DNA of 54,216 bases from Candidatus Brocadiia bacterium (GTDB lineage Bacteria > Planctomycetota > PUPC01). The stretch lies in NCBI GenBank assembly GCA_030605345.1, contig JAUWIN010000004.1, positions 1-54,216 of the forward strand, in the 5' to 3' direction. The notes beneath the pieces are model-generated. The model was not told where the DNA came from and did not search any database. It was given only the letters and a program-made list of their open reading frames with translations. The position numbers and the translations under genes are program-made. Below are positions 27,934 to 35,424 of the stretch, one piece after another (positions within the stretch are counted from its first letter, which is position 1; each line of letters begins with the position of its first letter).

Positions 27934-28518
27934 TCCTTGCTCTCCTCCTTACTAACCGATGACATACGTGCTCCAGCTCAAACACCCGCAAACCTTCCGC
28001 CGAAGCAATGGGACACACTCACGCTCAAATCGTTCTCCGTACTGCGGCTCCCCGCCTCCAAGCCACAGAGCATCCAAAGCACGGATTTTATGCGCCCCGG
28101 CGCGCCCCGTCAACTACAAATATCTGCTCAAATTATATCTAATGGCACGCGAGAAACCGTCAGGGGGTAATTCAGCAGAAAATGCAGAGGGTACGACAAA
28201 GCTGTTAAGGAATTCTTACAGCGAGGGATCCGGATAGGGGCCGCCAGCGTTTACGCCTGACGGCGTAATTGGCGGGCCAACGGCCCCCGCCCCGGACGGG
28301 ACACCGCTTTCGCGGCTACTTCTATATGTGCCAAACCGAACATACTATCGACGTTCACATTGTCAAACGAAAAACTCACGAGCCGCAAGTCGCGGCTGCG
28401 CAAATTCCTCGTTCATGTTGGCAGCTTCGTTGCCAACATGAACGTCAACATTATCGCTGGCCCCGCCCCCCGCCGAAGGCGATGCGCCCTCGGGCGGACC
28501 GGACGGGGGTAAATTACG
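27934..28518. other. Intergenic region with hairpins, no gene seen
   Basis: About 585 bases between the ferredoxin and the propeller protein, both minus-strand. It holds an inverted repeat with TTACGCC/GGCGTAA at about 28250-28267, a 23-base sequence at 28284-28306 that recurs inverted at 36572-36594, and the long hairpin at 28410-28444. No convincing coding frame is present. Confidence 0.5.
28410..28444. repeat. Long perfect hairpin, possible terminator
   Basis: CGTTCATGTTGGCA and TGCCAACATGAACG form a perfect 14-bp stem around GCTTCGT, 75 bases beyond the end of the propeller gene. It has no T tract. It may terminate or stabilise the 3' end of the PEP-CTERM cluster transcript. Confidence 0.55.
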
Positions 28519-30072
28519 TTACGTCCTCCGTCTGCGAACGAGCGGGATGAGGCCCAAACCAAGCACGCCAAGACAGGCCGGCTCGGGTACTGGAGTATCA
28601 CCGGGTGCGCCCAGGCCACTGGTGCCTTCTCCGAAGTTCGCCTCCAGTTCTTGGTAGTCGGCCCAGTCAACGTCGCCGTCCCCGTCGAAGTCACCTTGGG
28701 CCCAAGTCGCTCCGGTTGTGATTCCGAAACCTACCTCCAGGGCCTGGTAGTCTGACCAGTCCACGTCACCGTCCAGGTCGCAGTCACCAGCGAGAGGTGC
28801 CGGGCCGGTGAACTTCACCAGCTGCACGTCCATGAAGTTGGTTTGCCCGCAGATATACGGGTTGTCGGACGGGTCCAGCGTGACGGAGGCGGCAGTCTCG
28901 TACATCCTCTTTCCAGCTTGTGTTACCCACAGCTGATTGCCGGACGCGTCATACTTGACGAGGAAGGCACCACCCTCGGCGGAGCCGCCGCCGACATCAC
29001 CGCCCTCTCCGGCGAGAAAGGGGTTGTCGGACGAGTCCACCGCGGTAGAGAGGCCATGGTCCTGCGTACCGGCACCGTGCGTGTAGACACCGCTCACTTG
29101 GTGTAGCCACTGCTGATTGCCCGACGAGTCATACTTGGCGAGGTATGCATCCTGACCGCCGTCGGTGACCTCACCGGGGAAGGCGCCCAAAACCGACCCG
29201 CTGACATACGGGTTGCCGGACGAGTCCACCGCCACGCCCTTGGCCTCATCGTAGTTGGGCAGGCCGAATTGGGATATCCACACAGGAGCGCCGTCCGACG
29301 AGTCGAACCTGGCGACGAACGAATCCAAAGTATTGCCGGCGTTAGGCCCGCCGAAGTCGCCTTCGGTGCCCCCGCTGACATAGATGTTGTCGGACGAGTC
29401 CAACGCGATGGCGTAGGCCATGTTCTTCTCGGGCGTCCCGCATTGGGATATCCACTGCTGATTGCCCGACGAGTCGTACTTAGCGACGAACATGTCTATA
29501 CCGCCGGCGCTCCCGCCGCCGAGGTCGCCCTCGGTCAACCCGGCGATATATGGGTCGCCGGACGAGTCCAACGCGACGCCGTAGCCGTAGTCGGAGCCGG
29601 CCGTACCGAATTCGCGTATCCACACCTGATTGCCGGCCGAGTCATACTTGGCGAGCAACACATCCATCTTATTGCCCGTCTGGTATTCGCCGGTGTTCCC
29701 GGTGACGTATGCGTTGCCCGAGGAGTCCACCGCGATGGACCTGCACATCTGCTCGTGCTCGTCACCGAATTTGGATATCCACAGCTGAGTGCCGGACGAG
29801 TTGTACTTGGCCACGAACCCATCACTCTTACCGGCACCAGGCCCACCGAGGTCGCCCGCGGTGTAGCCGGTGAAATATGCGTTGCCGGACGAGTCCGTGT
29901 CGACGCCGTAGGCGTACTCGATGGTCCAGCTGCTGCCGGAGCTGGCGAGTTTCACCGTCCACTCGACGGGGTAGGGGTCTTCCGCCCACGCCGCCGACGA
30001 AACCACAAAAACCAGCGCCGCCAACATGACGCCGGTTAGCGCTTGTCGCATCTTGGTTCTTTTCCCAATCAT
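28519..30072 (-). CDS. Secreted SBBP beta-propeller protein with dockerin-like repeats and PEP-CTERM tail
   Basis: 517 residues from the ATG at 30072 after AAGGAG. A signal peptide (ALTGVMLAALVFVVSSAAWA) is followed by about seven SBBP-type propeller repeats built on VDSSGNAYVTG and KYDSSGNQQWI units. Residues about 425-480 are two calcium-binding loops of dockerin type, DCDLDGDVDWSDY and DFDGDGDVDWADY. The end, PVPEPACLGVLGLGLIPLV plus Arg-rich tail, is a PEP-CTERM sorting signal, normally cut and processed by an exosortase. It is likely a surface or matrix protein. The tail-plus-dockerin module nearly repeats that of the gene at 33779-34726. Confidence 0.9.
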   Translation of the reverse strand: MIGKRTKMRQALTGVMLAALVFVVSSAAWAEDPYPVEWTVKLASSGSSWTIEYAYGVDTDSSGNAYFTGYTAGDLGGPGAGKSDGFVAKYNSSGTQLWISKFGDEHEQMCRSIAVDSSGNAYVTGNTGEYQTGNKMDVLLAKYDSAGNQVWIREFGTAGSDYGYGVALDSSGDPYIAGLTEGDLGGGSAGGIDMFVAKYDSSGNQQWISQCGTPEKNMAYAIALDSSDNIYVSGGTEGDFGGPNAGNTLDSFVARFDSSDGAPVWISQFGLPNYDEAKGVAVDSSGNPYVSGSVLGAFPGEVTDGGQDAYLAKYDSSGNQQWLHQVSGVYTHGAGTQDHGLSTAVDSSDNPFLAGEGGDVGGGSAEGGAFLVKYDASGNQLWVTQAGKRMYETAASVTLDPSDNPYICGQTNFMDVQLVKFTGPAPLAGDCDLDGDVDWSDYQALEVGFGITTGATWAQGDFDGDGDVDWADYQELEANFGEGTSGLGAPGDTPVPEPACLGVLGLGLIPLVRRRRT

Positions 30073-30182
30073 TTCACATCTCCTTCTCTATCTCCGTCTC
30101 CAGGCGGCTGCTTCACATCACACCCGACCGTGGCCCTCCCCCAACGCTCCGCCCTGGGTCCGCCAAAGCCGGAACACACCCC

Positions 30183-30267
30183 TGCGTCAGTTCTGTTCGG
30201 TTCGCACCATCTCCTTTCATTCGTGGTTCCCCACACGGTTTGATTGCAGTCCACATCACTGCGCGTT
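30183..30267 (-). promoter_or_regulatory. Leader element A with micro-ORF
   Basis: Upstream of the propeller gene. On the minus strand AAAGGAG (30211-30217) lies three bases before a GTG at 30207 that opens the micro-ORF MRTEQN-stop (30187-30207). The whole 85-base block is about 90 percent identical to leader element B at 32347-32433, and in both cases it begins right at the stop of a PEP-CTERM tail. Confidence 0.5.
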
Positions 30268-30421
30268 AGCTCCTGCGCCTGCGAATGAGCGGGATGAGGC
30301 CCAAACCAAGCAGGCCGAGCGTGGCCGGCTCGGGCACAGGGCCTCTCTCGAGCCCTCCCTGCTGTACCGCTAGACGCACAGGGCGGGCAACTGCGGTGTA
30401 GCCCGCCCTGAACGGTTGCAT
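30266..30421 (-). pseudogene. Orphan PEP-CTERM tail
   Basis: A 51-codon frame (ATG at 30421, after AAAAAGGTG) ends in VPEPATLGLLGLGLIPLIR and an Arg-Arg-Arg-Ser stop, a full PEP-CTERM signal, but has no signal peptide and no folded body. The first 25 residues look non-coding and overlap a perfect hairpin (CAGGGCGGGC/GCCCGCCCTG at 30379-30410). Most likely it is the 3' stub of a PEP-CTERM gene whose body was deleted, retained together with leader element A. Confidence 0.55.
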
Positions 30422-30443
30422 TCACCTTTTTCACCCGTGTACG

Positions 30444-30469
30444 GGGCGGAGACCGCGTGGCCTCCGCCC
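30444..30469. terminator. Hairpin after the protease gene
   Basis: GGGCGGAG and CTCCGCCC pair over 8 bases around a 10-base loop, about 35 bases past the stop of the IdeS-like gene. There is no T tract. With the second hairpin at 30379-30410 it may end that transcript. Confidence 0.4.
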
Positions 30470-30502
30470 TCACGGTTGGTTACAATGCGGCTCTGCTCTG
30501 CG

Positions 30503-31384
30503 TCAGCTCCGACGCCGGCGCAGGATCACGCCGACCCCACCGAGTGCCAGCAGTGCCAGCCCGGCGGGCTCAGCAACGGGCTCGACGCCCTGCACTTCGC
30601 CTATGTACCACTCGTCCCAGGTGCCGTAGAAATCCTGGAGGTACCACCTTCCTCCGCTACGGGCGACAGAGTAGTACTGCAGCTGATCCTCCGGGGTCGG
30701 GTCGTTTTTGTCATCGTCGGAATCTGTTATCCAGACGCCGAGGTAGTCGCCGGTGGTCTCGTCAACCCTGAGGCCCCAGCACGTGACCGCGTGACCGCCG
30801 GAGTCGTATAGGCCAAGCCCGACTCCGTATCCTGCGTGGAGGTAGTCGTCGATGGCCGACATGGCCAGGTCGGGGTCCAACTGGAGATGGCAGTAGTCGT
30901 CGAAGTTATACGGCGGTTCCCAGAATCCGCCGCCTGCCACGTCCACCTGGGACCAACCGCCCTCGCCCTGTTTGTCGTTGGTGCCATCAAACCACCAATC
31001 CCAGCCGTAGTACATGTTCCCGCCTACATCCGTCCAGTGGTCCTGGAAGTAGGCGAACATGTCGTCGGTGCCGCTGAAACCTTCCGAAGGCGCATAGCCC
31101 CAGCCGGTCCAGTCGAGCACATTGGACGCCGTAGCAGCCCAGCACATCTCGTCGTCCTCGGTGTTGGTTGGGCTCTTCTCGGCATCGCACCAGGTGCCGC
31201 CGAACTCGGCGTAACCGAAATAATCGGTCCCGCCGACGGGCGGCTCAGGCGGCTCGATGGGATTGAGCCCCTCCGGTGGTGCAAGCACGCGGACACCGTC
31301 CGCCACGGCGGCGGGCACAGACAGCGCGCAGAGCAACCCGCACAACACAGCTGCGACAAGCAGCCTGTAAGTGTGCTTTCTCAT
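30503..31384 (-). CDS. IdeS-like cysteine protease with PEP-CTERM tail
   Basis: 293 residues: signal peptide (LLVAAVLCGLLCALSVPAAVA), a protease-like body, and the tail VAEPAGLALLALGGVGVIL plus Arg-Arg-Arg-Arg-Ser. The body carries a papain-type order of catalytic residues: Cys81 in DDEMCWAATASNVL, His198 in GGHAVTCWGLRVD, and acidic residues at 221-223 in WITDSDDD. This resembles the IdeS/Mac family, cysteine proteases known from streptococci for cleaving IgG. The Cys-Trp-Ala-Ala and His-Ala-Val-Thr-x-Trp-Gly blocks are the main evidence. As a surface-anchored bacterial protein its substrate is unknown. The start is the ATG at 31384, after GGGAGG. Confidence 0.75.
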   Translation of the reverse strand: MRKHTYRLLVAAVLCGLLCALSVPAAVADGVRVLAPPEGLNPIEPPEPPVGGTDYFGYAEFGGTWCDAEKSPTNTEDDEMCWAATASNVLDWTGWGYAPSEGFSGTDDMFAYFQDHWTDVGGNMYYGWDWWFDGTNDKQGEGGWSQVDVAGGGFWEPPYNFDDYCHLQLDPDLAMSAIDDYLHAGYGVGLGLYDSGGHAVTCWGLRVDETTGDYLGVWITDSDDDKNDPTPEDQLQYYSVARSGGRWYLQDFYGTWDEWYIGEVQGVEPVAEPAGLALLALGGVGVILRRRRS

Positions 31385-31424
31385 GTTACCTCCCTTACTG
31401 CTAAGTTAAGTGTTCTGCGCTCCT

Positions 31425-32171
31425 TCATGCGCGCTTCCTCCGGCGGGCCGCCAGGCCAACTGCACCGAGTGCCAACAGGCCAAGCGCCGTCGGCTCAGGA
31501 ATCGGCACATATTCGCCGCCACCGGCCTCGACTGGCGTGTCCACCTGGTCAGAGAAGCCGAACTCGTGCAACTCGATGGCGAAGTACGCGGTCATAGTGA
31601 CGTCGGCCCAACCATAGTGCCGACCGGCCTCATCATCGGCGTACAAGCCGACGTATCCGCTGCCGCCGAACGCCCACTCGCCAGCGAAGTAGAAGTTCCA
31701 GCCGCCCAGCCCGCCAGTGTCGGTGACTGCGCGGTCGGACCAAACGCGGCCATCTTCCAGCGCATCGCCGACGACGTAGCCCCCACCCAGTCTGCCTACG
31801 TTCCATACGTCGCCATAGCCGGCGACATAGCCGACGTTCTCACCGATGTTCAGGCACGTGGCGTCTTTCTGTTCAGTCCCCCACCAGTAGAAGTTGCGTT
31901 CCTGGAAGGTGAACGTGTCGGCATCCTTCGCCAGGCCGTCTGGCAGAGGACCAATGTCTGTGTCGTTCACGACGACTGTGCCGTCCATCTTGAACGAGAG
32001 GATGTCCTGCTCCCAGTCGGACGTCGCGTCGTACCAGCCAGCTCCGCCGTTATCGTAGGTGATGACGTCGGCGGCGGCAGGTACCGCTTGGCTGGCCAAC
32101 GCAACCGCACCGCCAGCGAGCGAATAGGCGGCCAGTTTGCGTGCCAGCGATTTCTTTGCCTTTTTACTCAT
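31425..32171 (-). CDS. PEP-CTERM protein of unknown body
   Basis: 248 residues from the ATG at 32171 (MSKKAKKSLARKLAAYSLAG), preceded by AAGGAG. The N-terminal segment SLARKLAAYSLAGGAVALA is a signal peptide of a type often seen in PEP-CTERM proteins. The body is beta-rich and Gly/Trp/Tyr-rich (GWNFYFAGEWAFGGSGYVGLY) with no known domain; the tail is IPEPTALGLLALGAVGLAA plus Arg-Arg-Arg-Lys-Arg. It lies 40 bases upstream of the protease gene. A longer frame to 32270 runs through the leader region and is not supported. Confidence 0.8.
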   Translation of the reverse strand: MSKKAKKSLARKLAAYSLAGGAVALASQAVPAAADVITYDNGGAGWYDATSDWEQDILSFKMDGTVVVNDTDIGPLPDGLAKDADTFTFQERNFYWWGTEQKDATCLNIGENVGYVAGYGDVWNVGRLGGGYVVGDALEDGRVWSDRAVTDTGGLGGWNFYFAGEWAFGGSGYVGLYADDEAGRHYGWADVTMTAYFAIELHEFGFSDQVDTPVEAGGGEYVPIPEPTALGLLALGAVGLAARRRKRA

Positions 32172-32346
32172 AACAATACTCCTTGTCCCCTCCCGTAGGA
32201 GACAACAAATGGCCTTGATTCGAATCGAGGGAGGCCAACCCTCCTGCTCCTTGCTCGCGGGGCAACGCACCCCGCGAGCGTGCTACTTCCCTCCCTGACA
32301 CGTCCCGCCCTTTTGGGTCGCCAAAGGCGGACCCGCCTTCGGCGGA

Positions 32347-32433
32347 CTGCGTCAGTTCTGGTGGGTTCGCACCACCTCCTTTCATTCGTGGTTCTCCACG
32401 AGGTTTGATTGCAGTCCACACCACTGTGCGTTA
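32347..32433 (-). promoter_or_regulatory. Leader element B with micro-ORF
   Basis: On the minus strand AAAGGAGGTG lies directly before GTG at 32372, opening MRTHQN-stop (32352-32372). The 87-base block matches element A at about nine positions in ten, including the stop codon context of the PEP-CTERM gene just upstream. A GTGG-AGAA-CCAC hairpin lies just 5' of the Shine-Dalgarno. Confidence 0.55.
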
Positions 32434-33123
32434 CCTCCTCCTCCGGCGCAGCACAGCGCCGATACCGCCGAGTGCCAGCAGCGAGAGCGCGGCCGGCTCG
32501 GGGGTGACGGGCCCCACAACGGGACCGGTTACCGTTAGGCCGTCGATGATACTGCCCATAATCGTCCCAGGGGGCAGCCCACTCTCGACGTACAGGACCG
32601 AACTGCTACATCCCAAATCGATGACGCTTAAAGGGATGCCGTAGCCCGGGTTGGCGGTCGGGAAGTCGAATCCGATCGTCGGCCCGGAGACCAGGTCCAC
32701 ATCGGCAGAGAACGGCGTCTGATCACCGAGCGTAAAAGCCGTCGGGATATTCGCCGTCAGGTAGCCGAGCGGAACGGTTGTATCCGCATCCGGAAACGAC
32801 GTCGCCGTAAACCGCGTGATGACGCTGTTCCCGTTCGCAACTGTACCAGTGTTATTTATCTGGAACAGGTACAGGTAGTTCCCCAGGTCATCCGTGAAGG
32901 CCTGGGACACTACATTGGCGGACAGATTGCCCTCTGAAAAATCTGTCGTCATGGCCGAGTCCACAGCTGTCGGCGTAGCCTCCAACAGATCATTCAAATC
33001 GGCACCCGTTACATCCCGGTGCACCGGTGTGGCGTATGCGGCCGTCCAGGTCAGGACGATCACCGCGGCTGCGCAAAATGCAGCGGCGATGCGTCTGGTT
33101 CCAGAAACGTTCTTTGCAAACAT
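32431..33123 (-). CDS. PEP-CTERM protein of unknown body
   Basis: 230 residues from the ATG at 33123, five bases after AGGAGG; the GTG at 33129 in the same frame lies inside that ribosome site. A signal peptide (IAAAFCAAAVIVLTWTAAYA) leads to a beta-rich body without a recognised domain (NNTGTVANGNSVITRF); the tail is PEPAALSLLALGGIGAVL plus five Arg. It is the third gene of a tightly packed trio with the next two, and its stop begins leader element B. Confidence 0.8.
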   Translation of the reverse strand: MFAKNVSGTRRIAAAFCAAAVIVLTWTAAYATPVHRDVTGADLNDLLEATPTAVDSAMTTDFSEGNLSANVVSQAFTDDLGNYLYLFQINNTGTVANGNSVITRFTATSFPDADTTVPLGYLTANIPTAFTLGDQTPFSADVDLVSGPTIGFDFPTANPGYGIPLSVIDLGCSSSVLYVESGLPPGTIMGSIIDGLTVTGPVVGPVTPEPAALSLLALGGIGAVLRRRRR

Positions 33124-33125
33124 TG

Positions 33126-33782
33126 TCACCTCCTCCCCCGGCGCAGCATCGCGCCGATCCCGCCAAGCACGAGCAGCGAAAGCGCCGCTGGCTCGGGGAT
33201 GACGACGCCGCAGACGTCAACGCTATCCGGCACGACCTCCGGGTCCTTGTGCACGTTGCCCGGGCCCGTCCAGTCGCTGTCGAGGACATTGAACTGCCCA
33301 TCTCCGACATCGACCGTCAGTTCGCCGGGTCCGGCACATTCGTAGGTCCCGCTGGCCAGAAGAACAGGCGCGTCCCAGGTGGTGCCGTAGTGGCTGCCGG
33401 CCGAAATGCCGACGTCCTTCAGCACCAGGGTGTCCAGCCCCTCGGGGTCCGGGAGCCCGCCGTACATGGTTGGCTGGCCGGCGTAGATACCGATGCCGAG
33501 GCTGCCGTCGTTACGGTTCTCGAAACCGAACAAGCCGAACTGGACGGTGTCGAACCCGAATGGTGCTTCCATCGTGGAACCCGTCACGCTAGCCCCGCCG
33601 GAGCCCACCACATCGATGATGAAGCTGGACAGGCCGTTGTTATCGCCAGAGACGTCGGCATAGACCTGCCAGGCACCTCCACCTGCCTCGATGTCGAGGG
33701 TGACGGTGTTCGCCTGCGCCACTACCGCCGCGCCGGCGATGAACAAAACTCCCAGCACTGTCAACAAAATTGCTTTCTTCAT
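33126..33782 (-). CDS. PEP-CTERM protein of unknown body
   Basis: 218 residues from the ATG at 33782, which overlaps the preceding gene's stop (ATGA) and follows GAGAAGGAGAAGG. Signal peptide KKAILLTVLGVLFIAGAAVV, a beta-rich body with ADVSGDNNGLSSFIIDVVG and a C-terminal PEPAALSLLVLGGIGAML plus Arg-Arg-Gly-Arg-Arg. The longer frame to 33929 is out of the previous gene's frame and unsupported. Translational coupling on both sides indicates one mRNA for three PEP-CTERM proteins. Confidence 0.82.
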   Translation of the reverse strand: MKKAILLTVLGVLFIAGAAVVAQANTVTLDIEAGGGAWQVYADVSGDNNGLSSFIIDVVGSGGASVTGSTMEAPFGFDTVQFGLFGFENRNDGSLGIGIYAGQPTMYGGLPDPEGLDTLVLKDVGISAGSHYGTTWDAPVLLASGTYECAGPGELTVDVGDGQFNVLDSDWTGPGNVHKDPEVVPDSVDVCGVVIPEPAALSLLVLGGIGAMLRRGRR

Positions 33783-34726
33783 TTCCTTCTCCTTCTCACA
33801 AGAATTTGAGTTAGTCCAACGCCAAACAGAAGAGCGGCTGCGGGTTCGGCTACTGGGTTGCCGCCGAGGGCGCCGACGCCACTCGTGCCCTTTCCGAAGC
33901 TGGCCTCGAGTGCCTGGTAGTCGGCCCAATCAACGTCGCCATCTCCGTCGAAGTCACCATCGCCCCAGGTTGCTCCGGTTGTCATTCCGAAGCCTACCTC
34001 CAGGGCCTGGTAATCTAACCAGTCCACGTCGGAGTCCAGATCACAGTCACCCGCCGTGGCGGGGCCAGTAACGGTGCCACTCCCAACATCCGACCCGTAG
34101 AAGCTGTGGTTCGACCAGTTGATGGTGGCAGCTGGGTTGGGGTGCACAATCCGGAATGTCAGGATTAGGCCCGCTGGACCTCTGTTCTGATTCTTGGCTG
34201 TGAATAGCAGGCTCTGACCATCTCCGGCGACCACTCCGCCGTAGATAAACCACGGGAAGGAGTAACTGGACTTCTTGCTCCCGTAGGGGAAAACCGCATT
34301 GTAGTCACCCGGGTCATGCCACGGGTTGTCGATAGCCCAAGACTGACCGTGCAATATCCAGGGGTCAGTACAACCAGAGCCATAGGGGTTGCAATTGGCG
34401 TAGGAACCGTAACAGTCCCTCTCCCAAGAAGCGGGGCTATGTCCCGCAGCCCAGTCCCACTTCTGGTGGAGTGTTCCGCTCCATCCGCCCGGGCATTGGT
34501 TGACGATTTGGCTGGCATTAAACCCGCTCAGACCAAAATTAACGATGTGGGTCCCGCCGCTGGGGTTGCCCAGCACGTCGTAGACGTATTCCCAGTTACC
34601 GTCGCCCAAGTCCGTTGGGGCTTCGGCCAATACAACGTCCGGGGGACCACTGGCCAGGGCGGTGCTGCTGAACGCCAGCAGCAGGCCAACCACTAACACC
34701 GCCGTTAGCTTCCTTCCAATCATCAT
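33779..34726 (-). CDS. PEP-CTERM protein with dockerin-like calcium repeats
   Basis: 315 residues from the ATG at 34726, preceded by GGAGG. Signal peptide KLTAVLVVGLLLAFSSTALA; a body with several Cys, Trp and Gly (SWERDCYGSYANCNPYGSGC) of unknown family; two dockerin-type loops, DCDLDSDVDWLDY and DFDGDGDVDWADY; and the tail AEPAAALLFGVGLTQILV plus four Arg and Lys. The dockerin-plus-tail module is about three-quarters identical to that of the propeller protein at 28519-30072, a recent module duplication. First gene of the coupled trio. Confidence 0.85.
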   Translation of the reverse strand: MMIGRKLTAVLVVGLLLAFSSTALASGPPDVVLAEAPTDLGDGNWEYVYDVLGNPSGGTHIVNFGLSGFNASQIVNQCPGGWSGTLHQKWDWAAGHSPASWERDCYGSYANCNPYGSGCTDPWILHGQSWAIDNPWHDPGDYNAVFPYGSKKSSYSFPWFIYGGVVAGDGQSLLFTAKNQNRGPAGLILTFRIVHPNPAATINWSNHSFYGSDVGSGTVTGPATAGDCDLDSDVDWLDYQALEVGFGMTTGATWGDGDFDGDGDVDWADYQALEASFGKGTSGVGALGGNPVAEPAAALLFGVGLTQILVRRRRK

Positions 34727-34763
34727 TCTCTCCTCCACTATCACTCTCTGGCCCGGCGGCTGC

Positions 34764-34857
34764 TTACATCACAGCCGCCACTATCCCTCCGCCGACGCCG
34801 GACCGTCCGGCGCCGCTGCGTAGGTTCTGCTCGGTTGGCATCACCTCCTTTCGGCCT
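34764..34857 (-). promoter_or_regulatory. Leader element C with short ORF
   Basis: AAAGGAGGTGAT on the minus strand is complementary over 12 bases to the 3' end of 16S rRNA (anti-Shine-Dalgarno plus flank). It leads straight into ATG at 34841, opening a 25-codon frame that starts MPTEQNLRS, matching the MRTEQN/MRTHQN peptides of elements A and B. Confidence 0.5.
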
Positions 34858-34901
34858 CGTGCTACGTAGCCACTCCGCAGAGCAGCAACGCGAGTTACCG
34901 G

Positions 34902-35090
34902 TTATACTGCGACTGCCCTGCTCCGCGTCCTTGGTCTGAAACCTCGGGCTGACGCCCTCCGCACCGTTTCGACTGCGATGGTGCTGTTGCAGCTTGGACA
35001 GTGCCACAGTTCAACCGGCGGCTGATTTCCGAGCCGCTGGATCGAGTGGAACCGGGCTCGTTCGTGTTTGCAAATCCGTCTTGGTGCCAT
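34902..35090 (-). CDS. Small conserved ORF with zinc-ribbon-like motif
   Basis: 62 residues from the ATG at 35090, after GAGGAG. It begins MAPRRICKHERARFHSIQRL and contains HCPSCN, a Cys-x2-Cys knuckle. The first 25 residues match the ORF at 48422-48787 at 17 positions, including KHE, FHSI and NQPP, although the two lie 13 kb apart and both precede PEP-CTERM genes. The conservation makes it more than a chance frame; its function is unknown. It lies in the leader of the PEP-CTERM trio, upstream of leader element C. Confidence 0.5.
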   Translation of the reverse strand: MAPRRICKHERARFHSIQRLGNQPPVELWHCPSCNSTIAVETVRRASARGFRPRTRSRAVAV

Positions 35091-35424
35091 TGTGTCTCCT
35101 CGTCAGTTCAATCCACGCTTCCTTCTCGCCACAGACCGATATAAGCATCGGCCTCCACCCATATACGTGCTACAAACGCTGTAGCATTGCTACACGCGGT
35201 GTAGCATTTTGCAAATGTTCCAAAATAATACGTTTTTCGATTGCCAGTTGGCTTTGGCGGCCGTGCGATAACCCCGCATACAGCCAGCGCTTATGTTGTT
35301 GCGTAGGCGTGAGAGCCGGCGCTGCGGGGCGCTCAAAAATTTTCGATTTTTTTCTCAAGGTTGCCTCCGACACGCAAAATCCCACAGACGCTGTAGCATC
35401 TTGCCGTTTTCCCAAAAATTACAT
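35091..35424. other. Intergenic region, operator-like palindromes
   Basis: About 330 bases between the small ORF and the regulatory-domain protein, both minus-strand. It carries the two 19-base palindromes described separately, and a further half copy (CGCTGTAGCAT) at about 35389-35399. I find no GG-N10-GC sigma-54 element here, so this promoter is probably of another class. Confidence 0.45.
35168..35206 (-). promoter_or_regulatory. Tandem 19-bp palindromes, candidate operator
   Basis: TGCTACA-AACGC-TGTAGCA at 35168-35186 and TGCTACA-CGCGG-TGTAGCA at 35188-35206 are two perfect inverted repeats with centres 20 bases apart, about two helical turns. They lie 80-115 bases upstream of the small ORF and the PEP-CTERM trio, the place expected for a dimeric regulator. 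Confidence 0.55.

Noticed and set aside
28416..28438. GG-N10-GC pattern within the hairpin at 28.4 kb as a sigma-54 promoter
   Set aside because: It is created by the palindrome itself, reads the same on both strands, and has no paired activator sites.
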